Assembly (NCBI GenBank): GCA_964385695.1
Contig: CAYLQA010000040.1
Location: 1-32,451 of the forward strand
Source: CAYLQA01 sp964385695
Lineage (GTDB): Bacteria; Desulfobacterota; Desulfobulbia; Desulfobulbales; Desulfurivibrionaceae
Length of the DNA stretch: 32,451 nt
Direction: 5' to 3'
In this document: positions 22,501 through 30,929 of the stretch, in pieces
How the letters are laid out: each line of letters starts with the position of its first letter
Position numbering within the stretch: position 1 is the stretch's first letter
The notes under the pieces: model-generated
What the model was told of the DNA's origin: nothing
Database searches by the model: none
The model's input: the letters and a program-made list of their open reading frames with translations, nothing else
Translations under genes and position numbers: made by a program

Positions 22501-23007
22501 TTAGGCAGTGATTTCCTCAACAGACTTGCCACGAATGGCTGCAATCTGCTCGGGGCTGCGCAAGCGACGTAATCCGTCCATGGTCGCCTTAACCAGGTTA
22601 TGCGGGTTGTGAGAACCGATGCATTTGGTCAAGATGTTATGCACTCCGGCTGCCTCGAGGACCGCACGAACTGCACCACCGGCGATAACACCGGTACCGG
22701 CTGCGGCAGGCTTAAGCATTACATTGCCTGCGCCATATTTCCCATAAATCTCGTGGGGAATAGACACGTCGTTGAGAGAAACGCGCTGCATATCTTTTTT
22801 GGCCCGCTCAATACCTTTGCGTATTGCCTCAGGAACTTGGTTGGCTTTGCCCAGTCCGTAACCAACACGGCCTTTGCCATCGCCAACAACTACGATTGCG
22901 CTAAAACTGAAACGACGTCCACCTTTGACAACTTTTGCTGTCCGGTTGATATGGACAATCTTCTCAATCAGATCGTCGCCGTTGGTATTTTTGTTAAAAT
23001 CAGCCAA
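22501..23007 (-). CDS. rpsE: Ribosomal protein S5, TTG start
   Basis: The 168-residue 30S protein has the S5 double-stranded-RNA-binding domain (VVKGGRRFSFSAIVVVGDGKGRVGYG) and the C-terminal S5 domain (GTGVIAGGAVRAVLEAAGVHNILTK). It acts in decoding accuracy and mRNA unwinding. The start is TTG 23007, preceded by GGGGGTGA at about 3-4 bases; an in-frame TGA lies two codons upstream and no ATG is available. Confidence 0.97.
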   Translation of the reverse strand: MADFNKNTNGDDLIEKIVHINRTAKVVKGGRRFSFSAIVVVGDGKGRVGYGLGKANQVPEAIRKGIERAKKDMQRVSLNDVSIPHEIYGKYGAGNVMLKPAAAGTGVIAGGAVRAVLEAAGVHNILTKCIGSHNPHNLVKATMDGLRRLRSPEQIAAIRGKSVEEITA

Positions 23008-23051
23008 GGGTCACCCCCAAAATAGTTTTGCGTTACTTTTAATGAATTACC

Positions 23052-23417
23052 TTAAAAATCCAGGCCGCCTTCACGGGCGCCATCGGAAAGAGCCTTGACG
23101 CGACCATGATAAATGTATCCACCGCGGTCGAAGATAACCTTCTCAACGCCTTGGCCTTTGGCCTTTTCGGCGATTTTCAGTCCAACCTGGCGTGCCTGCT
23201 CAGTCTTGCCATTAGCATCTCCAGCCTGCACATCCTTATCAAGGGTCGAAGTGGAAACGATGGTGTGGCCTGCCACGTCATCAATGATCTGGCAGTAAAT
23301 ATGTTTTGAGCTCTTGTAAACACGCATCCGAGGACGCTGTGCGGTGCCAGAAAGATTCTTACGGATGCGTTTGACTCTTTTCTGCCGAGCAATAACTTTT
23401 GGATTTGTTTTTGCCAT
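23052..23417 (-). CDS. rplR: Ribosomal protein L18
   Basis: The 121-residue 50S protein binds 5S rRNA with L5. It contains the basic N-terminus (VIARQKRVKRIRKNLSGTAQRPR) and the C-terminal DRGGYIYHGRVKALSDGAREGGLDF typical of L18. Normal length, ATG start, between rplF and rpsE. Confidence 0.98.
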   Translation of the reverse strand: MAKTNPKVIARQKRVKRIRKNLSGTAQRPRMRVYKSSKHIYCQIIDDVAGHTIVSTSTLDKDVQAGDANGKTEQARQVGLKIAEKAKGQGVEKVIFDRGGYIYHGRVKALSDGAREGGLDF

Positions 23418-23472
23418 TGTCTTGCCTTATTTCAATAATCGTTTTGCTGGCTTACCCGTCTAATGAAGGGTG

Positions 23473-24012
23473 CTACTTAGCAGTTGACTTACCAACCTTT
23501 TTGACGATGTGCTCATCGACATATCGAATTCCCTTGCCTTTATAAGGCTCAGGCGGACGGATGTCACGGATCTTGGCAGCGGTTAATCCCAACAACTCTT
23601 TGTCGATCCCCTCAAGGGTGACGTTGTTCGCCTTGTCCACTTCAGCCTTGATGCCGTCAGGCAGGCTAAAATCAACAGGGTTGGAGTATCCGACATTCAA
23701 AACCAGATTGCTGCCTTTTACCTCAGCACGATAACCAACACCTTCGATGGTCAGTTTCTTTTGAAAACCCTTGTCAACGCCGATGATCATATTGTTCACC
23801 AGACTGCGGGTTAAACCGGAAAATGCATCGGTACGCTTGCTGTTATCTTTACAGACTACGGTAATGATATCATCCTTCATATCAAGGCCGATTTCCGGCC
23901 GGATATCACGCTCAAGGCTGCCTTTAGGGCCGGTAGCCTTTACATGGGTACCGTTGATATCAAGCTTTACTCCCTTTGGAACGGGAATAGGTTGCTTGCC
24001 AATCCTGGACAT
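23473..24012 (-). CDS. rplF: Ribosomal protein L6
   Basis: The 179-residue 50S protein consists of two repeated L6 domains. It begins MSRIGKQPIPVPKGVKLDI and has the signature RPPEPYKGKGIRYVDEHI near the C-terminus. It sits near the factor-binding site of the ribosome. Normal length, ATG start. Confidence 0.98.
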   Translation of the reverse strand: MSRIGKQPIPVPKGVKLDINGTHVKATGPKGSLERDIRPEIGLDMKDDIITVVCKDNSKRTDAFSGLTRSLVNNMIIGVDKGFQKKLTIEGVGYRAEVKGSNLVLNVGYSNPVDFSLPDGIKAEVDKANNVTLEGIDKELLGLTAAKIRDIRPPEPYKGKGIRYVDEHIVKKVGKSTAK

Positions 24013-24056
24013 GAGTCTTCTCCAATTAAATTACAAAAATCTGTTAGCGTAAGGTT

Positions 24057-24455
24057 TTACCAAACCTCACAAAGCAACTCGCCACCAACCTTCATCTCAC
24101 GAGCTTCGCTATCGCTCATAACACCTTTGGAGGTTGAGATGATGGAAATTCCCAAACCGCTCATGACCTTGGGTATTTCACCATGCTTCACATAAATACG
24201 GCGGCCGGGCTTGCTTACACGCTTCAGACCAGTGATTACGCGATCATTTTCCCGATCGTACTTAAGATCGATATGCAATGTACCCTGATGGGCACCATCG
24301 ATAACATTGTAGTCGCTGATATATCCTTCACGTTTGAGGATTTCAGCCACGCCGGCCTTAATTTTGGAAGTGGGCATCTCCACACTCTCAAATTTGACCA
24401 TACTACCATTACGAATCCTGGTAAGCATATCAGCCAAGGGGTCACTCATGGACAT
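24057..24455 (-). CDS. rpsH: Ribosomal protein S8
   Basis: The 132-residue 30S assembly protein begins MSMSDPLADMLTRIRNG and ends with the conserved MSGLGISIISTSKGVMSDSEA and GGELLCEVW. In enterobacteria S8 represses the spc operon by binding near rplX-rplE mRNA; I cannot confirm that here. ATG 24455 is used by analogy to other S8 proteins; ATG 24449 is also possible. Confidence 0.98.
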   Translation of the reverse strand: MSMSDPLADMLTRIRNGSMVKFESVEMPTSKIKAGVAEILKREGYISDYNVIDGAHQGTLHIDLKYDRENDRVITGLKRVSKPGRRIYVKHGEIPKVMSGLGISIISTSKGVMSDSEAREMKVGGELLCEVW

Positions 24456-24501
24456 AGTCCTATCTCCCTTACGTAAAAATTCTTCTCAATCATCAACCGG
24501 T

Positions 24502-24687
24502 CTACCAGCTAGACTTGGTGACACCGGTGATTTCGCCACTATTGGCCAGGGACCTGAAACAAATACGACACACACCGAACTTTCTCATGTAGGCGCGTGG
24601 ACGACCGCATAAATTGCAGCGGTTGTAGCTCCTGACCTGAAACTTAGGCTTACGTTTCGCCTTCGCTATTAACGATTTCTTCGCCAA
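24502..24687 (-). CDS. rpsN: Ribosomal protein S14 (short zinc-type), TTG start
   Basis: This 61-residue 30S head protein is the short, zinc-binding form: C24-X2-C27 and C40-X2-C43 in RCNLCGRPRAYMRKFGVCRI. The start is TTG 24687 (canonical MAKKSLIAKAKRKPKF), with GGAGG 5 bases upstream. It lies in the normal position between rplE and rpsH. Confidence 0.98.
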   Translation of the reverse strand: MAKKSLIAKAKRKPKFQVRSYNRCNLCGRPRAYMRKFGVCRICFRSLANSGEITGVTKSSW

Positions 24688-24707
24688 AACTTCCTCCTTA
24701 CCCGATC

Positions 24708-25247
24708 CTATTTACGGAAGGGCATTCCCATCAGCTTCAAGAGAGTACGACCTTCTTCATCAGACTGAGCGGTCGTAGTGATTGCTATATTGAGCCCTTT
24801 GATCTTATCGATCTTGTCGTAATCGATCTCAGGGAAAATAATATGTTCCTTGATACCCATGGCGTAGTTACCACGCCCGTCAAAGGCCTTAAAGGATACA
24901 CCGCGGAAGTCACGGACACGGGGCAAAGCGATATTCACCAGTTTGGCGAAAAAGTCATACATCCGCTCCCCACGAAGGGTCACCCGGCAGCCGATCGGCA
25001 TTCCTTCGCGCAGCTTAAAGCCGGCGATGGATTTTTTTGCCTTGGTCACTACAGCCTTTTGGCCGGCGATCAAGGTCAGTTCCTGTGCAGCGCCGTCGAC
25101 AATCTTGGGATTCTGTACCGCCTCACCCAAGCCCATATTCAGCGTAATCTTTTCAAGTTTCGGGACCTGCATAATATTCTTGTACCCGAAATCCTTCATA
25201 AGCTGCGGAACGCATTCGTTCTGGTAAGTTTCTTTTACCCCAGCCAT
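24708..25247 (-). CDS. rplE: Ribosomal protein L5
   Basis: The 179-residue 5S-rRNA-binding 50S protein has KLEKITLNMGLGEA, the P-site loop region RVTLRGERMYDFF, and DFRGVSFKAFDGRGNYAMGIKE in two segments typical of L5. I chose ATG 25247 because GGAGG lies 6 bases upstream; an in-frame start four codons earlier would overlap that site. Confidence 0.98.
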   Translation of the reverse strand: MAGVKETYQNECVPQLMKDFGYKNIMQVPKLEKITLNMGLGEAVQNPKIVDGAAQELTLIAGQKAVVTKAKKSIAGFKLREGMPIGCRVTLRGERMYDFFAKLVNIALPRVRDFRGVSFKAFDGRGNYAMGIKEHIIFPEIDYDKIDKIKGLNIAITTTAQSDEEGRTLLKLMGMPFRK

Positions 25248-25279
25248 TCTAGCCTCCAAACAATCGGTACCAATGAGCC

Positions 25280-25606
25280 CTAGGCTTCAACCGACTCGTT
25301 ACACTTTTTGCAAATACGGACCTTAGAACCATCTTCCAAGATCTTCTTGCCAACACGCACCGTCTTAGAACATTTCGGACAGATAACCATCAGATTGGAA
25401 ACATGAATGGAAGCTTCCTTATCAATGATTCCGCCTTGCTGGTTCATCTGGTTCGGCTTCATGTGTCGTTTGATCATATTGATCTTCTCGACAATAGCGG
25501 TGCTTTCCTTCGGGTTGACCTTAATCACTTTGCCGACACGACCTTTGTCTTTACCGGCGATCACTTCAACCTGATCGTTCATTTTTACTTGTACTTTTAC
25601 ATGCAT
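25280..25606 (-). CDS. rplX: Ribosomal protein L24 with C-terminal zinc-ribbon-like cysteines
   Basis: The 108-residue early 50S assembly protein has the KOW motif near the N-terminus (DQVEVIAGKDKGRVGKVI) and KRHMKPNQMNQQGGIIDKEA. The C-terminus carries two CXXC pairs, C76/C79 (ICPKCSK) and C99/C102 (ICKKCNE), which many L24 proteins lack and which could bind zinc. The start is ATG 25606. Confidence 0.97.
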   Translation of the reverse strand: MHVKVQVKMNDQVEVIAGKDKGRVGKVIKVNPKESTAIVEKINMIKRHMKPNQMNQQGGIIDKEASIHVSNLMVICPKCSKTVRVGKKILEDGSKVRICKKCNESVEA

Positions 25607-25668
25607 GTCACTGCCTCATTATCAGAGTCTCAATATGGACTCTTCTACCACTTGCCCTTGGATCTTAA

Positions 25669-26037
25669 TTAAAGAACCTCAGGAGCAAGGGAGATAATCT
25701 TCATATAACCTTTGGGACGTAACTCCCTGGCAACAGGCCCGAAAATACGGGTACCAATGGGCTCGCCGGTACTACTGAGCAATACCGCAGAGTTATCATC
25801 AAAGCTGCACATGGTGTTATCCATGCGACGAATCTCTTTCGCAGTCCTTACTACAACCGCTCTCAGAACATCGCCTTTCTTGACCTTGGCGTTAGGAATT
25901 GCCTCTTTGACAGTAACGACGATGACGTCGCCGATGCTGGCGTAACGCCTCTTTGAGCCGCCCAATACCTTAATGCAGAGCACCTTTTTGGCGCCTGAAT
26001 TATCAGCAACATTCAGTACGGTTTCTGTTTGTATCAT
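25669..26037 (-). CDS. rplN: Ribosomal protein L14
   Basis: The 122-residue 50S protein, of the expected length, begins MIQTETVLNVADNSGAKKVLC and has the strongly conserved FDDNSAVLLS and GTRIFGPVARELR. It lies at the subunit interface. It is the first gene of the ancestral spc operon and is preceded by a 67-base spacer with a 9-base hairpin. Confidence 0.98.
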   Translation of the reverse strand: MIQTETVLNVADNSGAKKVLCIKVLGGSKRRYASIGDVIVVTVKEAIPNAKVKKGDVLRAVVVRTAKEIRRMDNTMCSFDDNSAVLLSSTGEPIGTRIFGPVARELRPKGYMKIISLAPEVL

Positions 26038-26060
26038 TTCTTCACCAACCGCTTAGAAAT

Positions 26061-26085
26061 TGCCGGCCTCAATATAAGGCTGGCA
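26061..26085. promoter_or_regulatory. Hairpin at the ancestral S10/spc operon boundary
   Basis: TGCCGGCCT (26061-26069) pairs with AGGCTGGCA (26077-26085) over 9 bases with one G-U pair and a 7-base loop. It is in the spacer between rpsQ and rplN, where S10 and spc are separate operons in E. coli. The minus strand has only ATTTC after it, so it is not a standard terminator; an RNA processing or stabilising element is possible. Confidence 0.4.
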
Positions 26086-26104
26086 TTTTATCTTCAAAAT
26101 TTAA

Positions 26105-26365
26105 CTATACGGCCTTTTCAATGATCTCAGTGATGCGCCAACGCTTGGTCTTGCTCAGCGGGCGACACTCTTCGATCATTACACGATCACCAACGCTACA
26201 GCTGTTCTCGGGATCATGCGCCGTGTATTTAGCATTCCGCCTCATGAACTTACCATAGAGTTTATGGGAAACGCGGCGTTCGGTCTGCACGACAGCACTT
26301 TTATCCATCTTGACGCTGACGACCAGTCCTACTTTTGTCTTTTTGTTTTTATTGCTTTCAGCCAT
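26105..26365 (-). CDS. rpsQ: Ribosomal protein S17
   Basis: The 86-residue primary 16S-binding OB-fold protein of the 30S body has VGLVVSVKMDKSAVVQTERR and the core YTAHDPENSCSVGDRVMIEECRPLSKTKRW. The length is normal, with a short charged N-terminal extension (MAESNKNKK). It starts with ATG. Confidence 0.98.
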   Translation of the reverse strand: MAESNKNKKTKVGLVVSVKMDKSAVVQTERRVSHKLYGKFMRRNAKYTAHDPENSCSVGDRVMIEECRPLSKTKRWRITEIIEKAV

Positions 26366-26415
26366 TGAGTTACCTTAATCAGTTTCAGCCTAAACCCACG
26401 TCAGGCAGTGCAGTT

Positions 26416-26607
26416 TTACTGTTCACTCTTTTCATTCAGCACGGTTTTAATGCGAGCAACCTGCTGCTTTAACTGACGCAGTTTCGCTGTATCTTCCAAT
26501 GGACGGATACCATGTTGGAACTTCAATTTGAAGCGCTCCTCAGAAAGATCCTTTACTTTTGCAGCAAGCTCTTCCTGACTCATCTCGCGAATCTCTTTCA
26601 TTTTCAT
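26416..26607 (-). CDS. rpmC: Ribosomal protein L29
   Basis: The 63-residue two-helix 50S protein near the peptide exit begins MKMKEIREMSQEEL and contains the conserved FKLKFQHGIRPLEDTAKLRQ. ATG 26607 overlaps the rplP stop as ATGA, which supports this start over the methionine two codons later. Confidence 0.97.
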   Translation of the reverse strand: MKMKEIREMSQEELAAKVKDLSEERFKLKFQHGIRPLEDTAKLRQLKQQVARIKTVLNEKSEQ

Positions 26608-27020
26608 AACGTGCTACCTACATCAATAATCTTGGTCGGAAACGGCAACTTGTTACCAGCCAGTCTTAGTGCCTCTTTGGCAAGCTCACCGTCAACACCG
26701 GATAACTCATAAAGAATACGTCCAGGCTTGATGACAGCAACCCATGCCTCAGGGCTACCTTTACCTTTACCCATACGAGTCTCAGCAGGCTTTTTGGTAA
26801 GAGGTTTGTCCGGAAATACGCGAATCCACATCTGACCGGTACGTTTGATCTTCCTGTTAATCGCAATACGGGCAGCCTCAATCTGTTGGTTGGACATAAA
26901 TCCACAACCTGTTGCTTTGAGGGCATACTCGCCAAAGGAAATGGATGATCCACGGTGCGCAGCACCTTTCATCCGTCCCTTATGTGTCTTTCTGTGCTTA
27001 ACCTTTTTTGGACTCAGCAT
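26604..27020 (-). CDS. rplP: Ribosomal protein L16
   Basis: The 138-residue 50S protein begins MLSPKKVKHRKTHKGRMKG and has the functional loop and arginine-rich segments near the A site (GYFMSNQQ-like GCGFMSNQQIEAARIAINR, KPAETRMGKGKG). Normal length and position between rpsC and rpmC, coupled to rpmC by a 4-base overlap. Confidence 0.98.
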   Translation of the reverse strand: MLSPKKVKHRKTHKGRMKGAAHRGSSISFGEYALKATGCGFMSNQQIEAARIAINRKIKRTGQMWIRVFPDKPLTKKPAETRMGKGKGSPEAWVAVIKPGRILYELSGVDGELAKEALRLAGNKLPFPTKIIDVGSTL

Positions 27021-27062
27021 TGCTCTATCCTAAAATATATGTTCACGCGTCTGTGAATGATC

Positions 27063-27710
27063 TTATTCGGCAGCGATTTCGTCTGCGCCTAAGACCTCAC
27101 CTTTGAAAATCCAAACCTTGACGCCAATAATTCCGTAAGTAGTTTTGGCCTCGGCGAACCCGTAATCAACATCAGCGCGCAGAGTGTGCAGAGGCACACG
27201 GCCTTCGCGATACCACTCACGGCGAGACATCTCAGCTCCACCCAGCCGACCAGAACAGGCAATCTTAACACCTTTGGCACCGAACTTCAAGGCCATATTC
27301 ACTGACTTCTTCATGGCACGACGGAAGGCAACACGACGCTCCATCTGCAGGGCTACGTTCTCGGCAACCAACTGGGCATCTGCCTCAGGACGACGTACTT
27401 CTTGAATATCAAGTGCACATTCTTTGCCGGTCAGGCGATCGATATCCTTTTTGAGCATCTCGATCTCTGAGCCCTTTTTACCGATAACGATACCAGGACG
27501 AGCAGTATGCAACTTGATGCGAATTTTTTCGCCGGTCCGCGCAATCAAAATCTTGGCAATGCCAGCATGATATAAACGCTTCTTCAGGTACTTGCGTAAT
27601 TCCTGATCCTCAAGAAAATTTTTGGCATAGTCCCTATCGGCGTACCAAACAGAGTTCCAGGTACGAATGATATTCAGACGTAAACCGATCGGATTAACTT
27701 TTTGGCCCAA
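27063..27710 (-). CDS. rpsC: Ribosomal protein S3, TTG start
   Basis: The 215-residue 30S protein begins MGQKVNPIGLRLNIIRTWNS and has the KH domain (about 40-110; RPGIVIGKKGSEIEMLKKDI) and the C-terminal S3 domain. It forms part of the mRNA entry channel and helicase. The start is TTG 27710, with GGAGG 6 bases upstream and no nearby ATG in frame. Confidence 0.98.
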   Translation of the reverse strand: MGQKVNPIGLRLNIIRTWNSVWYADRDYAKNFLEDQELRKYLKKRLYHAGIAKILIARTGEKIRIKLHTARPGIVIGKKGSEIEMLKKDIDRLTGKECALDIQEVRRPEADAQLVAENVALQMERRVAFRRAMKKSVNMALKFGAKGVKIACSGRLGGAEMSRREWYREGRVPLHTLRADVDYGFAEAKTTYGIIGVKVWIFKGEVLGADEIAAE

Positions 27711-27773
27711 AACCTTCCTCCATCTTCATTGGGGTCGCCGTGCAGGCCATCTGCGCGACGCTGATTAACATTA

Positions 27774-28106
27774 TTACTGTTCGTCTAAAACGACCGTAAT
27801 GTGACTGGTCCGTTTCAGTATTCGGGTAGCCCGCCCCATGGCCCGGGGACGGATGCGTTTCAGCATTGGACCACCATCTACAAATATGGTCTTCACATAG
27901 AGGGTATCGACATCAATCGCCTCGTTCTGGCCAGCATTGGCCACGGCGGACTCGATAACCTTACGAATAATCCTCGCACCCTTTTTGGGCATGAAGCGCA
28001 GCGTGTTCAGAGCAGACTCTACGTCTTTTCCTCTCACCAGGTCGGCAACAAGACGGGCCTTCTGCGGTGAGATCCGTATAAATCGAGCAAGCGCTTTAGC
28101 TTCCAT
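27774..28106 (-). CDS. rplV: Ribosomal protein L22
   Basis: The 110-residue 50S protein lining the exit tunnel contains RISPQKARLVADLVRGKDVE and the extended beta-hairpin with PMLKRIRPRAMGRATRI that reaches the tunnel constriction. Normal length, ATG start, between rpsS and rpsC. Confidence 0.98.
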   Translation of the reverse strand: MEAKALARFIRISPQKARLVADLVRGKDVESALNTLRFMPKKGARIIRKVIESAVANAGQNEAIDVDTLYVKTIFVDGGPMLKRIRPRAMGRATRILKRTSHITVVLDEQ

Positions 28107-28159
28107 CGGATATGCTCCTTTTCAATCTATCAACAACAGGCTTTCGCCTGAGGTTACAA

Positions 28160-28429
28160 TTACTTTTTCTTACCAGAAGTGTGACCATAATATGTGCGGG
28201 TTGGAGAAAACTCACCCAACTTATGGCCAACCATGTTCTCGGAAACAAATACCGGAACAAACTTTTTTCCATTATGTACAGCAAAGGTCAGTCCAACCAT
28301 ATCCGGAGAAATATCGGAGCGACGAGACCAAGTCTGGATAACCTTACGGGATCCTTCTTCTTTAGCCTTCATGACCTTTTTCATCAGATGGTCATCGATA
28401 AACGGGCCTTTTTTTACTGAGCGTCCCAC
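28160..28429 (-). CDS. rpsS: Ribosomal protein S19, GTG start
   Basis: The 89-residue 30S head protein begins MGRSVKKGPFIDDHLMKKV and has the signature MVGHKLGEFSPTRTYYGH. The start is GTG 28429, with a G-rich ribosome-binding site 6 bases upstream and an in-frame TAG two codons before, so no longer start exists. Confidence 0.98.
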   Translation of the reverse strand: MGRSVKKGPFIDDHLMKKVMKAKEEGSRKVIQTWSRRSDISPDMVGLTFAVHNGKKFVPVFVSENMVGHKLGEFSPTRTYYGHTSGKKK

Positions 28430-28443
28430 AGTCTACCCCCTAA

Positions 28444-29265
28444 TTAGGATCTTTTCTTAACGATATATTTATCGGAATGCTTCTTGGTTCTGGTCTTGTA
28501 TCCCTTACTGGGCAAGCCCCAAGGAGAACAAGGATGGCGACCACCAGAGCTTTTACCCTCACCACCACCCATTGGGTGATCAATGGGGTTCATAGCTACA
28601 CCACGAACCTTGGGACGACGTCCTTTCCAGCGGGTACGACCGGCCTTACCAAGCTTTTGGCTCTCGTGCTCGATGTTGCCGACTTGACCGACACAGGCGC
28701 GACATTTTCTATGGAATTTGCGAACCTCGCCGGAAGGAAGCTTGACCAAAACATAGTCGCCTTCCTTTGCCATGAGCTGGGCTGAGGTGCCGGCACTCCG
28801 TACAAGCTGAGCACCCTTGCCGATCTTCATTTCCACATTATGGATAATGCTACCAAGGGGGATGTTAACCATCGGCAGGCAGTTACCAGGTTTAATATCT
28901 ACTGCATCACCGGCGATGATAGTATCACCGACCTTTGTTCCGTTGGGAGAAAGAATGTAACGTTTCTCTCCGTCGGCATAGTTCAGCAGGGCAATATTTG
29001 CAGATCTATTAGGATCGTACTCGATTGCTGCTACACGTGCCGGGATATCAACCTTGTCACGTTTAAAGTCAATGACACGATACTTACGTTTATGTCCGCC
29101 ACCGATATGCCTTGAGGTAATCCGGCCGTAATTGTTACGACCACCTGATTTACTCAGGGAGCGGACCAAAGACTTTTGAGGTCTGTCTTTGGACAGCTCG
29201 GGATTAACTATCGATACCAGTGTACGTCTTCCTGGTGATGTTGGTTTATAGGTTTTTAAAGCCAT
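28444..29265 (-). CDS. rplB: Ribosomal protein L2
   Basis: The 273-residue 50S protein, required for subunit joining and peptidyl transferase, begins MALKTYKPTSPGRRTLV and carries the C-terminal catalytic-centre region NPIDHPMGGGEGKSSGGRHP with its essential histidine. Normal length, ATG start, 14 bases upstream of rpsS. Confidence 0.99.
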   Translation of the reverse strand: MALKTYKPTSPGRRTLVSIVNPELSKDRPQKSLVRSLSKSGGRNNYGRITSRHIGGGHKRKYRVIDFKRDKVDIPARVAAIEYDPNRSANIALLNYADGEKRYILSPNGTKVGDTIIAGDAVDIKPGNCLPMVNIPLGSIIHNVEMKIGKGAQLVRSAGTSAQLMAKEGDYVLVKLPSGEVRKFHRKCRACVGQVGNIEHESQKLGKAGRTRWKGRRPKVRGVAMNPIDHPMGGGEGKSSGGRHPCSPWGLPSKGYKTRTKKHSDKYIVKKRS

Positions 29266-29326
29266 TTTAAACCCCGATTAAATTCTAAATTCTTTTTTCA
29301 AGCGTTACAGGTCTATGAGACGATGT

Positions 29327-29617
29327 CTATATCTCTTCCAGGAAATCGATTTTGCTACCCTCATCAAGGGTAACAATAGCCTTTTTCCAGTCAGAGGTCT
29401 GGCCGATGTGACGGCCGACACGCTTTCTTTTCCCATGCATATTTGCAGTGCGAACATTGGTCACCGTAACGTTAAACAACTTTTCTACGGCGTTTTTGAT
29501 CTCGATCTTGTTTGCACGGGGATCAACCTTGATAACTACCTGGTTGTTCATCTCCTGCAGCCCAAGTCCTTTTTCGGTCAGACAAGGCTTTTTAATGATA
29601 TTGAAGATATCTTTCAT
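29327..29617 (-). CDS. rplW: Ribosomal protein L23
   Basis: The 96-residue 50S protein at the exit-tunnel mouth, docking site for trigger factor and SRP, contains IKKPCLTEKG, VDPRANKIEIKNAVEKLFNV and GKRKRVGRHIGQTSDWKKA. Its ATG overlaps the rplD TAA by one base (TAATG), indicating translational coupling. Confidence 0.98.
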   Translation of the reverse strand: MKDIFNIIKKPCLTEKGLGLQEMNNQVVIKVDPRANKIEIKNAVEKLFNVTVTNVRTANMHGKRKRVGRHIGQTSDWKKAIVTLDEGSKIDFLEEI

Positions 29618-30237
29618 TACGACAACCTCTCTTCAAGTTGACCGACACTTGGTTGCAACAAGACGATCTGCTTGTGCAGCAAAATATCGTACACATTCAA
29701 GCCGGCTGCAGCGATGACCTTAAAGCCATTAACATTGCGGGATGAACGCTCGAGGAGGTCATTACGCTCAGGCGTAACGATCAGAGCATTCTCAATATTC
29801 AACTTCTCCATCACCCCGACAAACTTTTTGCTCTTGATCTCATCAAGTTGAAGGTCATCTAGGACGACCATCTGTTTTTCAGAGAGGCGAGCACTCAAGG
29901 CCATGCAGAGTCCGAGTCGACGCACCTTTTTAGGCAGCTTAATGGAATAATCGCGAGGCTTTGGGCCAAACGCGGTTCCACCACCACGCCAGATAGGAGA
30001 CTTCACGGAACCGGCACGAGCGCGACCGGTGCCTTTCTGGCGCCAGGGCTTCTTGCTGCTTCCTGCAACATCGGCTCTTGTCTTGGTGCAGGCATTACCG
30101 CTACGGCGTGCCGCACGCTGCATTCTTACTACATCATGGAGGATGTGAGGATTAACCTCGACACCGAAGATATCGTCGCTCAGCTCGATATCACCCACTT
30201 TCTCATTTTTGGTGTTATATATCTCAGTAACTGCCAT
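29617..30237 (-). CDS. rplD: Ribosomal protein L4
   Basis: The 206-residue 50S protein has the long tunnel loop (KPWRQKGTGRARAGSVKSPIWRGGGTAFGPKPRDY) in the usual place and the Rossmann-like core (ENALIVTPERND). In E. coli L4 represses the S10 operon; no equivalent leader is visible in this window because the operon start lies beyond the right edge. Confidence 0.98.
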   Translation of the reverse strand: MAVTEIYNTKNEKVGDIELSDDIFGVEVNPHILHDVVRMQRAARRSGNACTKTRADVAGSSKKPWRQKGTGRARAGSVKSPIWRGGGTAFGPKPRDYSIKLPKKVRRLGLCMALSARLSEKQMVVLDDLQLDEIKSKKFVGVMEKLNIENALIVTPERNDLLERSSRNVNGFKVIAAAGLNVYDILLHKQIVLLQPSVGQLEERLS

Positions 30238-30261
30238 TGCAGTACCCCCAAATACGATTTG

Positions 30262-30891
30262 CTACTTGGTGAAAATCCTAAGCAATCCCTGTTTGGGACC
30301 GGGAACACCGCCTTTGACAATCAAGGCATTCTGCTCAGGACGAATATCGATAACTATCGCATTCTTCTTGGTGATAACTTGACCACCCATCTGTCCCGGC
30401 ATCTTCTTGCCTTTAATAACCCTACTCGGCCAAGCACTACAGCCGATGGAACCAGGTGCGCGATGAAAGGTTGAACCGTGAGTCTTACGACCGCCTCGGA
30501 AACCATATCGCTTTACAACACCCTGAAATCCGCGCCCCTTGCTGGTTCCGCTGATATCGACAATATCGCCAACCTTAAACACATCCGAGATTGCGAGCTC
30601 TTGGCCGACCTCATACTGCTCAGCGTCTTCCACACGAAATTCTTTAACGTGGTAAAAACCACCTTTACCCGCTGCCTTCACATGACCGGCCGCTGGTTTA
30701 GTCATTCTTGACTCTTTCTTGGAGCCGAAACCGACCTGAATGGCGTCATATCCTTCCTTGGCAACAGTCTTTTTCTGCAGAACCACACAGGGTCCTGTTT
30801 CGATAACCGTAACCGGGATAGAGGCACCTTCATCGGAGTAAACACGGGTCATTCCGACTTTTTTCCCGAGTAATCCTATAGTTTTAGGCAT
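30262..30891 (-). CDS. rplC: Ribosomal protein L3
   Basis: The 209-residue 50S assembly-initiator protein begins MPKTIGLLGKKVGMTRVYSD and has the central loop that approaches the peptidyl transferase centre (GFQGVVKRYGFRGG, GSIGCSAWPSRVIKGKKMPG). Normal length, ATG start, between rpsJ and rplD. Confidence 0.99.
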   Translation of the reverse strand: MPKTIGLLGKKVGMTRVYSDEGASIPVTVIETGPCVVLQKKTVAKEGYDAIQVGFGSKKESRMTKPAAGHVKAAGKGGFYHVKEFRVEDAEQYEVGQELAISDVFKVGDIVDISGTSKGRGFQGVVKRYGFRGGRKTHGSTFHRAPGSIGCSAWPSRVIKGKKMPGQMGGQVITKKNAIVIDIRPEQNALIVKGGVPGPKQGLLRIFTK

Positions 30892-30929
30892 TTCTTTACC
30901 CGTTTGTCCTAAAGTTAATACCAGCTGTA

